Below are positions 24,356 to 37,100 of a stretch of 64,000 nucleotides of DNA, one piece after another. The first letter of the stretch is position 1; each line of letters starts with the position of its first letter. Both the position numbers and the translations under genes were made by a program. The DNA is taken from the NCBI GenBank assembly GCA_008933995.1, contig WARS01000034.1, positions 4,752,707 to 4,816,706 on the forward strand, read 5' to 3'. This DNA comes from Datnioides undecimradiatus. Taxonomy: Eukaryota > Chordata > Actinopteri > Lobotiformes > Datnioididae. Under the pieces are notes generated by a model. The model was not told the origin of the DNA, did no database searches, and saw only the letters and a program-made list of their open reading frames with translations.

Positions 24356-24548
24356 GTCCTGGAATTGGCAGGAGTTGCATCAAGTACCTGAAGGTCAAAC
24401 GCATCAACCTCACGACATTTGCAGCAGGTCGCTGGAGGTCGTGAGGAGCTGGAATGGCTCATCAAAGCCTCCGTCACTGGTGGTGGCGTCAACCCCCACA
24501 TCCTCAAATCTGTGACTAGAAAGGAGGGGGCAACAGAAGACTGTTTAA
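24356..24548 (+). pseudogene. histone H2A.Z processed pseudogene, C-terminal part
   Basis: Three readable pieces in order match the C-terminal half of variant histone H2A.Z: VLELAG (24356), LKVKRI (24388), then RHLQQVAGGREELEWLIKAS and VTGGGVNPHILKSV, against H2A.Z RHLQLAIRGDEELDSLIKAT and IAGGGVIPHIHKSL. The KxxxGGGVxPHIxKS block is diagnostic of H2A.Z over canonical H2A. LKVKRI is out of frame with the flanking pieces, so at least two frameshifts have occurred. The 5' half is missing or too decayed to read. H2A.Z genes have several introns, but this copy is uninterrupted, which indicates retrotransposition of an mRNA into this intron. It is not expected to make a functional histone. Confidence 0.85.
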
Positions 24549-25286
24549 CCTGCGCTGTGGAAGACGGGGGCCGTCACAGGACACAGGACCGGACAGAACC
24601 GGGAGCTGCTGGAGGACATGTCGGTTGATTTTGCACGTGTGCGTGGGTTCAAACGTCAACTCGTGACCACACAATAAACCTAACAAACTCTGTTTCTCAC
24701 ACACCCTATGACACACCTGTCAGGGTATAACCAAGAGAGGGGCGAATGAAACTAACCGCATGTACACACACATGCACACGCGCTCACAGGGGTATTTGGA
24801 TGTTATTTCAGTGAACAGCAGGGAGGCAAACAAGCCCACAGAGGACAGGAACAGGGACACAGCCCCTGTAAATAAACAACACCCCATGGCCACTGCCATG
24901 GCCACACACACAGACACACACCGGCACACACATGGAACAGGTTAGACGGTGCATGTTGATTGCAGCTCCATGGTAACAAAGCACACACGTGTGCAGGTTC
25001 TCCTTGGCGTCAAAGGCGATTTACCAGAAGTCTAAAAAGCTGCTGATTTTGTTTGGGCGCCCTCCATCCGCGGCTCAATTAACACGAAACTTAATATTCT
25101 GTGCACAATCAGAATAAGCACAAACGAAGTGCTTTATGCAACTGCGACGGATGGAATTGACCAGTGCGTCAGTTGCAAAACACTCATGCTTAACAGCCCA
25201 CTTAGATAAATCAAATACTCTGCCGGGCTGCAAAAACATATTTCCTCTGTATGTTTGTTCACTCGGAGCCCGTGACATCAGTACAT

Positions 25287-25303
25287 CCCCCCCCCCCCCC
25301 CCC
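25287..25303. repeat. C17 homopolymer
   Basis: Seventeen consecutive C, intronic, with possible quadruplex formation on the minus strand. Confidence 0.85.
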
Positions 25304-26509
25304 GATGCATGTAAACACGACCAATTTATTTAGCGTTCGTGCAGTCTGGAAGTGTAAACCGGAGCAAACGATAAAGTAGTGCGCGTGGAGCCGCCAAATG
25401 ACGGAAGTAAGCGGGAGCGCGGCGAATCCTGCGATCCCTAATGCAGATAATGAGCTAACGTCCTTTCCACGGTAACTGTTACATCCTCGCAAGGGAAGAT
25501 TGGACCGCAAACACACACACGCACACACACACATCCAGTCAAAGTCTGAACCCAACTGTATGTAAATGTAAAAGGCCATCCTTAGGTCAAGAGTTGAGGC
25601 CTAAACAAACACTAACAATGAAGACAATTACCAGCAGATTGGCCTATTACCAAAATAGACTGCATTCCAGTCTGAGTGTGTGTAACCTTTGGTCCCCGTG
25701 TGTGTGGGTGTGTGTGTACCATCTGCTGCTAACGAGCTCAGAGTGAGCAGGGTCCAGGTGTGGGAGTGTTTAGTGTACACTGGGGGGCAAGTGAGCCTCC
25801 TGTTTGAGATGTACCCACACACACACACACAAAGAGCCTCTGAAATGCGGCACAATGGTGTGCGCCAACGGGCTGGATTTGACTAGGATGAAAGAGGGGC
25901 TCTGACCTTTTTGAGTTTTACTCGGTTATTATTTGGTAACTATGCCAACAAGTTGTTTTGCAGGAGCGGGGCGCGTTGAGATGCTGTTAAGAAGCGTTCT
26001 GCCGGAGGAAGACGCGCACGCGGGACTGAAGAGCGACAGCAAACCCCGACAAAGCAGCGTTTTTTAATGCTTCAGTCACAGAAAACAAGTCAGTCTGAAA
26101 GAGTCCTCGCACCATGTTGCATTAGATAAACGTGCTGACGCGTATCTGCTCATACAGAGACGTGGTCCTCTGCGTTTCAGGTTCATATCCCAGCTGTCTG
26201 CAGCAGTAGTTAGACCGCGGCTCACAACTTCCTGCTCCGTTGTGTTTTGCGTCCACCTCCGCACAATCTTCAACAACTTCTCTGTCAGTTCTTCCCCTCC
26301 CTGTCTTATCTGTCCCCGCTCCTACCGTGTGGGAGTGAGCAGAATCTCATCACAGGGGTTTTTAGTGAGGGAGGGGGGTGTGGGGGGTAGCATCCGGTGG
26401 GTTCAGCGTCAGTTGTTCCAAGGGCGTGGGGGTGAGTTTGCCAACAGGAGGTGGGCATGGGGTGCCAGGCAGAGGCTCCACGCTGAGACGCACGCTTAAT
26501 TAGCATCCA

Positions 26510-26570
26510 AGATGGATGGAAGGAGGAAGAAAGGGAAGGATGGATGGAAGGAGGGATGGATGGATGGCAT
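26510..26570. repeat. GGAT/GGAA imperfect tandem repeat
   Basis: Repeated GATGGATGGAAGGAGG-type units, purine-rich and imperfect. A simple intronic repeat. Confidence 0.85.
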
Positions 26571-27923
26571 TACAGGAGGCTAATTATGCTGTTTGAAAGG
26601 AGATGGCGGGGGGAAAGCGGTTTGGAAAAAGCCGATCAGAACATCTCAGTCGCAGGATGAAAGCGCTGCTCAGGCATTGTGTCAAAGCACTTGGACTCTC
26701 ATTTGAGGCCCATTGTATACACGAGCATCGCGAATTCACAGCAAAGCCAAAAGTGCTCCGAGAAATTCATTTCCTGAGCTCCAGCGATACTTTGTGATGA
26801 ATGCGACAGCTGCTCCGCCGGAGCTGATTGGTGTGCGTGCGTGCGTGCGTGTGTGAGCGAGCCGGCGCGCGCGCGCATTCTCCAACGCGTATCGTCTGGC
26901 GCTGTCAAGGCATGGCTTTCTAATTTGGAAAAATGGAAAAGTGACTTTGCGCTCATTCACACTCACGCGCGCGCCAGCCACTCTGTCAGAGCGTTTGTCA
27001 GCTGGTGAGCCGCGGCCGACGCAGTGACTCGACAGAACCGTGCACTTTACAGAGATTGTTCTGATGCATTTGAGCTCATTCGCTTCCCCCCGATGAGAAA
27101 GTATGAAAAGCAGTCAGGGGATCTGCTGATTGGAAGCTTCTGGGTTTAGGTGCGTGAACACACACACAACCGCAGCGAACTCCAAGATGAACAAAGTCTT
27201 TCAGCGTTACAAGATTACCACATGACACTCATGAGAAATAGGAAATTCCCTATCGTGTGTGTGTATAATGTGGTCTGGCACAGAGTCCAGAGAGAATCTG
27301 GCTCCCCGTCAGCTACCGTCTGCACAAGACATTAACTTTTCCACTGATAACCACTTTACACACAGCACGCATGCATACAGCGGGGTGCACGCATGATGTC
27401 ACCGGGTTCAGGATGAGGACGCGAACTGGCGCGGCGTGCCAAGGCAGAGGCCGTTCGCTCGCCGACCGCCGCCCGAAAAGTCCGACTGCTGCATTCTCAC
27501 TCCAGCCTGGGGTGAATTTCACATTGCTGTTTTACCAGTTGCCATGGTGAGACCGAGACTTGTTTTGTGTGTTTGTTTACATGTGCGCGCGCATGTGTGT
27601 GTGTTTGTGTGTGCGTGTGCCACAGAAGTATTTCAAGGCACATCATCTGGCACTAAAGCAGGCTGTCTAATTTGGGGAAATGGGCTTCCGCATGAAAAGC
27701 ATCCATATGACAGACATCCATAGTGTGTGTGTGTGTGTGTGTGTGTTAGTTAATAAACGATGTTCCAGACTTATGGCTGCAGGCTGTTATGTTAATACAA
27801 TCAATGGACAAAGAATTTCACTAATTTTATCTAACTCGCATTTCCTTCCCTCCTCATCACTCTCTTCCTCTGCCTTTCACTCAGAAGATGTGTGACGCCT
27901 GGTTCAACACACACGTTGCCCCG

Positions 27924-27927
<4 letters not shown>

Positions 27928-27976
<49 letters not shown>
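27928..27976. repeat. (CA)n microsatellite
   Basis: About 24 uninterrupted CA units, among the longest in the window and likely polymorphic. Confidence 0.95.
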
Positions 27977-27977
<1 letters not shown>

Positions 27978-29390
27978 ACACAGAAGGTCTTCCACCTGAG
28001 TCCCAGCTTCTTGCTGAGACTAATGCCCTCCTTTACCTCGCATAATGCCCCCTACCTCACGTGCGCACACACACACAGCCGTCCAGGGATGACGCGCACA
28101 CACACACTTCCCGACATCATATTAAACCCACGCACAAAGACCCGACTGCACAATATTAACATACGCGTATTAGCACACAGACACAAAGCCTCTTTAGTGG
28201 ATGGAGCAGCAGCCTTCCCCAAGCGTCTGATGCGTTCTCACTTCCTGGATCCCATTCAGAGACATTAGAGCTCTGTATATTACAGAGACATGCTAATGAT
28301 ATCTGGTAATGCGCCGCTGCCGCATTGACATGCAGAATGAGCCTGAACTCCTGTGCACATGCAAAACACAGTGATAGACTGGTCCTGGATGGAGTCATTT
28401 AGGCTCTCCACAGCGTGCCTGTGTGCGATATTAAATTCTGTGTTTGCCGGGTTGTGCGGCTTTGATAGCCGGGATCAAACGCGTCACTGTTTACCTCTTT
28501 ACATTTCCATGTGTGCGCCTGCCAGACCTGTGATTGCCCGGTTATGTACACATGTGCACGCCAGTTACTGTAGGATGGAAGCTCGTGTGTGTTTGCACAG
28601 CGTGCCGGCCGCGCGCACAGCAGCGCGCGGTGTGTTTGACCGATGAAATGTCCGTTGAATAAACAGCCTGTGTTTGTATGTGAACACTCAGAGCCCAGAA
28701 CCTCGATTACAGATAATTGAAACTGTATGCTCTCTCCTCTCTGTCCGCCTCCAGGGACAGCTTGTTTAAACCCCCACCTCTCTTGCTGTAACCTTAAACC
28801 ACGTCCACACTTGCGCAACTCAATTTGACACAACTTCTTCTCTTTTTACAACAATAAACGGATGTTTTCAGGAAAACCCCCGCCAGCTTGGAGAATATAT
28901 GAACGGGTCATCAACAATCTTCCAAAAGACAATCCCTAATTTGGCGTTTTTTGATGTTGGTGATGGTGAGAGCTGCGGCCTAACTCCAAAACTCTCCCCT
29001 GGATGTTCGGTTGAGCTTAGATCCATATGATTTGCACCATCTTCACCCTGGAAACACATGCATTCATTGTGTTCCTCCACTCACATCTGGGGATTTTCAT
29101 TCAATTTGCCCCCCCCCATCTGTAAGCAATCGCAGGTGACAGAGTAGAGGTTCATCCTGCTGCGTGAACTGGCTGCGGCTGTCCTACTCTCCTGCAACAC
29201 GGTGCCTTTCTTTCGCAAAGAGACGGGGAAAGAAGGCGAGATTCGCCCTCTGTTCTGCTCCTTCAGTGTTCCAGCGTGGATGGAGAATGACCTGAAAATG
29301 CTATTGTGCCCCGAAGTGGTTTTCATGTACCAACAGCATTTCCAGATTTAACCGCCTGAGCATGGTCGTGGCTTTAATCAATCACTTCCT

Positions 29391-29392
<2 letters not shown>

Positions 29393-29422
<30 letters not shown>
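29393..29422. repeat. (TG)n microsatellite
   Basis: About 15 TG units, followed by TGCGTGTG. It lies 300 bp upstream of the 71-bp exon. Confidence 0.95.
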
Positions 29423-29427
<5 letters not shown>

Positions 29428-29720
29428 GCATGCATAAGAGCCTGAACAACCCTCTGCTCAGTGCTTACTCTAAATGTATTTTTGTGTGTGTGTGTGTGAC
29501 CGGTGTGTTTGCATGAACCGTACACACACATGTTCGTCGGAGGGCCCCGCTGCTTACATGTGGTTACATGTGTTTGTGTTACCACATGTGGGGTTTTCCC
29601 CCGATGTCCACGAGGCTGCACGGGGACACGTGTGCTTTGGATACCTGATGCTAAATGTCCAGTGCAGTGGAAAAGCACTAGTCTGCACGCTCATGTCTCT
29701 TGTCCTGTGTCCCCTCACAG

Positions 29721-29791
29721 ATGGCACCCAGAGAGCCCTGGCCTGCGCAGCACTACGACGACAAGGACCGGCAGTACCCCACTCAGCCCAG
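29721..29791 (+). CDS. Par3-like polarity scaffold, 71-bp exon
   Basis: The acceptor CCCCTCACAG follows a pyrimidine run and the donor is CCCAG/GTGAGA. The exon starts on a codon boundary, matching the phase-0 end of the previous exon. It reads MAPREPWPAQHYDDKDRQYP then TQP, and ends with AG, which the next exon completes to arginine. The sequence is rich in proline, tyrosine and charged residues, with no domain. I have no specific family motif for it; the call rests on exact phase fit with both neighbours and on good splice sites. It could be alternatively spliced, but because it is 71 bp, skipping it would shift the frame of the terminal exon. Confidence 0.8.
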
Positions 29792-30042
29792 GTGAGACCA
29801 CCGTGTGTGTGCGTGTTTTCTTCCTGGATGCAGGAAATAAAGGGATAACTTCTTGCCACTCCCTCCCTTTGTGTGTGCCCCCCCCCCACTTGCACAAGCA
29901 CACACACACACACACACGCACAGCACAGACTAATCCTCTTTGGAGCTTATAATTAAATCTGGAGTGTTTGCCTTGGGAGTGTCTACTCATCCCAGGAATA
30001 GGAGTGTTCAGCTCTCCAGAGAGCAGGGCACAGTCAGGAGGA

Positions 30043-30043
<1 letters not shown>

Positions 30044-30085
<42 letters not shown>
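30044..30085. repeat. (CA)n microsatellite
   Basis: Twenty-one CA units. A second CA tract lies 120 bp downstream at 30202-30229. Confidence 0.95.
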
Positions 30086-30088
<3 letters not shown>

Positions 30089-30198
30089 AGGATGGTTTGC
30101 TCTTATGAAGAATGTATATCCTCTAGTGTGAGTTTAATGAAACTGCACATGCTCCTTTCATTTGTTTAAATGTTCTCATGTCAAATCAGGCACTCGGG

Positions 30199-30201
<3 letters not shown>

Positions 30202-30229
<28 letters not shown>
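30202..30229. repeat. (AC)n microsatellite
   Basis: Fourteen AC units, close to the tract at 30044-30085. Confidence 0.95.
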
Positions 30230-30740
30230 CTCTGTGATCCCCAGCATGCATACATCAGTCCAGCTACAGCAGAGTATTACCCGACCCACATGTGTATGCA
30301 CATGCCGAGCAAAACGCCGCCTCTGTGACGTTCGCAGCCCAACAGCTAAGTGGAGCGTAGAGCGGCGCAAAGAAAGTGAGAGGAGGAGAATGAGGAAATG
30401 GAGGGGACACCGGGATGGAGAGGAGGAGAGGGAGAGAAAGAGAACAGTCATTTCACGGGTTATTGCCCCTCCTGATATGACAGGCACCAGGGAGCGCAGA
30501 CATCAGCGCTGGCTCAGGGGGGACGAGACACACTGAGAATCTGGGAGAGGGAAGGAGGGACCCGAGCAGGCAGCAGAGGGACGGAGGGATTAGCCGACTG
30601 TAACTGCGAAGGCAAACCCAAATGGAGTCAGGCAGACTGAGGGGGACTTGGACGACCTTTGACAGCTCCACTTAGGGACAGTAGCATAGGAAAAAGTCAG
30701 AGTTCAGGACATATGCAGCTCATTGAAACTTTTCTCTGCA

Positions 30741-31085
30741 ATGAAACTGAGGCGGGCCTGGTAAATTGAAAAACCCTCTCAACCATTCAAACGGGCAGAA
30801 ATGAAAGTGGCATTCTGCATTTTAATGCTCAGTCAAAACATAATAAAGGAAACGACGAGAGGACATTTCTGATCATCCAGTAAGAGTTTTAGTTGTTTTT
30901 CAAGCAAAAAGGCCCCTGCTCCGGCCCCTCAAATGTGAAAAAACCCTCTATCTGAATTAAAATTGGACGGACAAAACAAGAAATTAGAAGACTGGACTGC
31001 GGAGAATGATTGATGGGCTTTAATGGCATTGTTTGACTAATTACAGACAAAGCTATCAATCATTTAATGAACGTATCAAGCTGAA
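30741..31085. promoter_or_regulatory. candidate conserved noncoding block (intronic)
   Basis: A 345-bp AT-rich segment without simple repeats or open frames. It carries CTAATTACAG, ATCAATCATTTAAT, GAATTAAAATTG and GAATGATTGATGG, which are homeodomain- or PBX/MEIS-like cores. The texture is typical of fish developmental enhancers and unlike the surrounding repeat-rich intron. Function is inferred from composition alone. Confidence 0.35.
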
Positions 31086-31166
31086 ACGCCACACACCCTG
31101 TGGTTTCAGAATAGCACCTTTCCACACAAAAGCAAGCCACACAGGATGACAGGTTAAATATAGGAC

Positions 31167-31192
31167 TATATATATATATATATATATATATA
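31167..31192. repeat. (TA)n microsatellite
   Basis: About 13 TA units; an intronic simple repeat. Confidence 0.95.
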
Positions 31193-34100
31193 AAGACTGA
31201 TTAAATGTTTTAGATTTAAAGTCCAGATGTAATGAAGAATGGGTTTTTAGCTCCTTTAGATCACATCACATTTAGATTGTGCGCGCATTTGCCAAAAACA
31301 TTTCACATTGTCGTCCTGCAAATCTGCAAGGAATCTGTGATGTCCCGCCCACTTTCCAACCTTCCAATCACATTCCTCAAAACATTCTGTCGTCCCTGCC
31401 CATATCCTGGTTCTACCGTGCTGTAGTTGCTCTCCGAACGCTGTTTTCTCAGGATCTGCAGTGATAAGCCGCCATATTCCCTGGCACACACGATCAGTCA
31501 TAAAGATAATAAGCCCGGTTCAAATACTGTTCATTACCCCGAGAAGTGTTCTCATTGTTGCTCGACTGTTGTTCGTCTCCTCTTTGAAGTATTTTTAGGC
31601 CCGGGACCCATAGGATATCATCTGTTTGAAATGCATATGGTACAGTTAACACGCTTCTGGGGACATTTGCCTCAGCAGAAGAGCAAAAGCAAGAGCAACA
31701 AAAGGCAGCGGAGAAGTGGCAGATAGAGTCTGAACACCACTCAACCACTCGCATGTTTGTGCTCTTGTTTCTGATGTTTCTGTAAAGATAAATCAGGACT
31801 CCTCTGCAACCCCCCCCCTACCCATCCCCTCCTAAACTCCTCTGACTCCCCTCAGCATAAATACAGAGGCAAGAGGAGGAGGAGACGCAAATATATTCCG
31901 GGAATGTTTTCTTTTTTCTTTTTTTTTTCCCTTCCATCGAGGAGGGGAAAAAAACAGGAGAAAAAGAGAGAGCAGGCACAGCGGTGAATTGAATGCATTT
32001 TTCAAAGTGGAGCTGAACTTTGTGCAAAATCCCCCCGGGGGCCGCCATTATTGAAAGCCATTTCCTCTCAAAATGAGTGCGGCTCCACCATTGGCCTGGC
32101 TCTCATTAGCATACATTTGGCCTGCCTTTGTGTGGAGCCGGCTGGGGCTGCAGCTGGAGGGGTGGGAGTGAAGGAGGTGTGTGTGCGGTGTGTGTGTGTG
32201 TGTGTGGGGGGGGGGATAGTACAGGAGATGTAGCAAAGCACCTCACAGATGGGAGCATATGGAGAGGAGAGGAGAGGTAAGAGTCAGATGGATTGGGATG
32301 AAATCGAGGCAGAGTCACGGCGTTCAGCCAGACATTTGAATGTTTCACTTTCACCGTTGTGTTGCTAAGTGTCAACATGTCCACGTACATTAACGCTCTC
32401 CTAATGAAAACGCACACACAGTCTATAAAATTTGTGGTTTTCAAAATTTCGAAACTGTTCTGACTGAGTGGGGGGGTGTCTGCGCAATGATCCAAGCGAT
32501 TTGGACCTTTTACAGTTTAAAGGAACACAGTGTATTTTCTTACAAAAACAGGAAAGTTTGCTTCCTTCGCCACAATCCAGCTGTCCAGATTTTGGGTTCG
32601 TTACACTGAGATGTGTCTGGCTACCTGCCCACCTCTCAAATCGAGAGTTTCTGCGGACCTGAAGCAGGGAATGCCAGAGTAGCCGGGCTGATGGAAAGAA
32701 AGCCGACCCTCAGCCTGGGACTGAGCGCTGAGGGCTACTGCACGGCGGCCAACAAGAGAAGCTGAAGTCTGGGAAAGAGGATTTGGAAAGAGGGCTGGAA
32801 GTGGCAGCGGTGGAGAGGTTTGCCCCGGGGGGGGTGATAGTGCTGCTTTGGCTCTTACCTCCCTCTCCACTGGCCATTAACGCGGGGGTGCAGCTCAGCC
32901 TGCGGATAGGCTCTACGCTTGGGGACACACACAAAAGCACACACGCGGCCATATGGAGAATATTAACATCATTACCAATTCAAAGCAGCAGGTCATGGGC
33001 GCGGCGACCCAGCCCCAGGTTATCCAATCAGAGCACCCCCTGACCCACTCCCCCAAGGTGATTGGATTAGGGGGCCGGGGTTGGCGCGGCAACGTCGCTG
33101 GCCGGGGCTGATAATTGGCTGATTAATGTGCAGCCGATGGCCAGTGAGTCAGAGAGCACTGGGCTCCAACCAGGGGACCGTACTGGCCTCATGAAGCTCC
33201 TGTCACATCTGGACAATGGAGATGACCCATTGCTTCAGTCTAATATACGTCTCATATTAAAGCAGATGGTTGCAGATCGCCATCACGTCTGATCACATGG
33301 TGCAAACTGTGTCTTCTGTGGCTCAACCGATCAGAGCCAGCAATCCTCGAGTCTACTTTGGACTGGGTCTGGCTGTCCTCAGGTCTGTTTTGGATGTGTT
33401 CTTTGTTTTTTATGTAGCCTGCCAGGTTAATGGCGTGGCTCCGAGGACGGTCCACTGCTCTGGCGCAAACTAAAATATCCCAGCAGCCTTTGGATTTGTT
33501 GCTTTCAGATGTTGCACAGACATGCATGGTCTCCAGAGGATGAAACCTACTGACTTTGATAGTATCCTGACGTTTCCTGCTTATTAATATCTCTGTGAGC
33601 ATGACAGCATGACATTAGCATATAGCTGCAGTGTAGAGCCTCACGGAGCTGCTAGTGTATACAGCAGGTCCGCAAGTTGGATTGGGCAGCGCGCACAAGT
33701 CTTTGCTTTGTGTTTGCAGTCAGTCAATTTTAAGGAGCCTCTCAGGTTCTTCGTCTGAGGAGAGCCTGAGCGCTCAGCACTCACACTGAGTGCTCTCTGC
33801 CCCTCCTTAAAAAACAGAGGGCAACTTCTCGATTGTCCTCAGCATGTTGAGTATCCTGTGGCATGTTGGAAAGTGTCCCTTAAGGACTCTCATCTGACCT
33901 TCCTGAAAAGTGCACGTGCTTCCCCCCCCCCCTACTCGCAGCCACTTGGTTTTCCCCACCATGTCTCGGGGCATGGACCCCTGCGACCCCGGCTGCGTCA
34001 GCTCGGGTCCTAATGAGCCGCGATCCGGGCCGGACACAACTAGAGACAAGGAAGGGAAAAGAATAAATGACTCAGCCCCTGTCTGAGTGAAAGCAATCTG

Positions 34101-37100
34101 TTGATTTGAATAGGATGAATAAATAAGGGAAGCTGAGAGGAATATTAAAAAAGAAAAAGCCCGTCTGAAATGCTCATATTTACTCATTAATTTCTGCTCC
34201 ACTGTCTGATTTTGTCAACTGGAAATAAGCTCCCCCAAAATTCACTCCTACCTGGCGTGGTTGGACGATTTATTGCACAGGCCTGTTATTATTTTAGCAG
34301 TGATATTGTTCGGGCCCCGCACTCCGAGGCTCTCTGTGAATTCGGATGGCTTTTTCCAAGGTCAGCGGAGAAATCATATTTGCGCCGTCTTTATTAAAAC
34401 CCCGACCCTGCTTCTCGCCGCTTCACGAGCGATCAGCTGCCTCCCCACCCGCTGCCGTCCAGCTGTCGAATGACTCACTTTAAACTCACCCAACTCAGTT
34501 AGAGTTATTGTCTCCGTAACTCATTTAATTTCTCGGGTCCTGGACAGCTCGCACTATGTCTTTTGCCCCCTAACAGCTGGTGATGTCTTTCCAGGACCCA
34601 ACGCGATTGGTTTAAAAGGTGACTTCACCCCACCCAGCTATAGAGCAGCTATAGAGCATCTGAAGCAATGTGCGGATTATTTAGTTTGATTTCCCGGGAG
34701 GCGTCCTGACCCCTTTCTTATTTGCGGGCCCGTTATGAAGGAAAGGGCCCCGTCGGCGTGCAGAGGCGCCAGTGTTTGCCCGGCTAACGGTGTTTGTGCT
34801 CAGACACAGGGAAATGTAATAGAATCAGCAGTAGGAAATGAAAGGGCTTTAGCCAGCTCTGTAACATGCACAGCTGGGGGCACCAGCGGCTCTACCTGTT
34901 TACAATAACTTCTCTTTTCCCGCTCGCTGCATTTTTCCCTGATTCCATCAATCCTTTCGTCTGCGTTTCTGTGTCGCTTCTGTTTATATCTCTCTTACGT
35001 CTCTTTCGGATCTCGCCGCTCTGTGTCTACCCCTTCCCCTCCACCCCTCGCTCTCCCGCAGCCTCTAAGGTCTGTGTACGGGAAGAAAACGAAATCAGGG
35101 CTTTATAAATAAAACAGAAGACACACACTTTGAGGCCCCGGCGCTCCCCCGTGAGCCCGGTGAGAGATACAAAGACTGTCATGTACCAGTCTGCGTGACA
35201 TTCGGTCCGCAAATACAGATGGACGGCAGGCTCCGTGGAGGAGACGCAGGAGTCACCGTGAATTCAAATATCCCCTTCTTTGCACAGAATGGCATGGTAT
35301 AGAAAATAATAAAATAGAACGGGCACGCAGTGAACTCGCGTTGAACCGGGGAGAATCTGAGAAACTGAATCTGAGTTGTAGTCGACCTAAGGTTCTGCAT
35401 TTACTGGAACAGGAACCCCATCTGTTTCTGTCATTAACTCTTACTTTACTGCATCTCCCCTGCACGTCTCTATTACATGATTGCTCTCGCTCTCGGAGGA
35501 CTGTCCCAAGAAGTAAATCCGGACCTTTGACTCTGTTGCTAATGTCTGCGTGTACCTTCAGAGGCACAGGATTTCATTTTGTGCATGCACTCTGGATACG
35601 AGCTGCGGTTAAACACCTAAAATGCAGCGCAGATCATCCGAATGGAATGAAATATCGTAGAATAAACGGTTATTGATAGTCGTCTGAGGCATGACATCAC
35701 TCCGATGATGAATGAGTCATTAAATGTTCCTGTGAGCTTTTAAAGAGGGTGCCTACATACAGGCTGTTTGCCCCGGTGCCTCCCATCTCTCCTCACCTTC
35801 TCATTTCAAGCCCAGCGCTCCCACAGACCCGCTGCTACCTGCCGCTGACACTGCACACACTGCCTTGTCATTGCTCAGTATATAGTAGCCGAGAGTGTAA
35901 ACACGGGCCCATTTAGATGAGGCACATGCGTCTAGGTGAGAGCCAATTTCCACCGCTGTTGTTGTCATAGCCGGGTTTGATTAGCAGAGCTGCCTCGATG
36001 GCCAGGGCCAGAGTGGCTAATGGTTTCTTCTGCTGTGGAGCCAGCCAGGTCTGCTCTGTGTCTGTAGCACTCAGCTAGCACAGCGCCATTAGCGCCACGA
36101 CTCTGTGTGTGTGTGTGTGTGTATGGGGTTTGGACAAGGATGAATTTAGAGAATCTGGAGAATGCATCATGCACTAATGAATATGTCAACCTGCAAAATA
36201 TACTGTATCATATCCTTTAAATAAACAATTTTTGCAATAATTGATAGCCACACTCTCGTCCAATCAGAGGAAATGTTTTTCTGGCTACGACTCATCATCT
36301 CGAAACTGTGCGCAGCGCCCTCACTGCCTCAAACTACAGAGTGAATGCAGCGAATGCAGGCGTCGCAGGCTACTTTCCCAGTAACGTCACCGATATCTCT
36401 GCAAATTATGGCACATTAAACATTTTACTGAGAAGAGCGCGCATGCATATCAATCGCTGTCAGTTAGCGAACAGGTGAGAGCATAACTGGCAGATGTGCT
36501 TACATATGCATCCGGATGTTCCGCTCGATGTGCGAGTGTCGTTTAGGGGAGCGCAGTTAAATGTATGCACGCTGATTATTCATGCGCGTGTGAGCAAACA
36601 GGCGAACGTGCAAACACTCTTAAACTTTAAACAAAAGGTGGTGCAGGTAAGTAAAGGATAATGTATACACTAGAATCCAATTAGCTGAGAGCGCTAAAGT
36701 GGCGCCTGTTCGTCTTAACTCAACCAATCGCTGCAGCTTCTTAGGCATCTGCTCCTCTTTTAATTTATCTGAATGCAACTGAACCTTGACATTAGAGTTC
36801 ATCTCGCTTTCCTATGTAATTCCTAATAATAATATGTAATAGATTCATATTAGCCTTATGTTTCCTCACTCCTCCTCCGCAGCAGCTGAAATATCATATA
36901 TAAGTGAATAGAAGATTTGCAGTGACACAGTGTTTCAGCACTTCCCGGTGCAATTATTAATATTTTGACCTTTATGGTCAGCGCTGTTTTAAATGTTTCG
37001 TTGCAAAGTCAGCAAATGACGCAAATCGCGAGGGAGCCGAATTTCAAGTTTAATCATGTTTGTGTGAGACTGACAGAGACACATGGTTGTTTTCCAGCTG

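Larger units (their letters stand above)
16537..29720 (+). other. 13.2-kb intron of the Par3-like gene
   Basis: The borders are CGG/GTGAGT and CCCCTCACAG. No extra exon is seen. Contents include two perfect hairpins (19763-19795 and 20271-20309), a G/A-rich block at about 21350-21740, many short CA/TG tracts (22370-22900), the H2A.Z retropseudogene (24356-24548), C17 (25287-25303), a GGAT/GGAA tandem (26510-26570) and long (CA)n and (TG)n tracts at 27928 and 29393. Confidence 0.85.
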
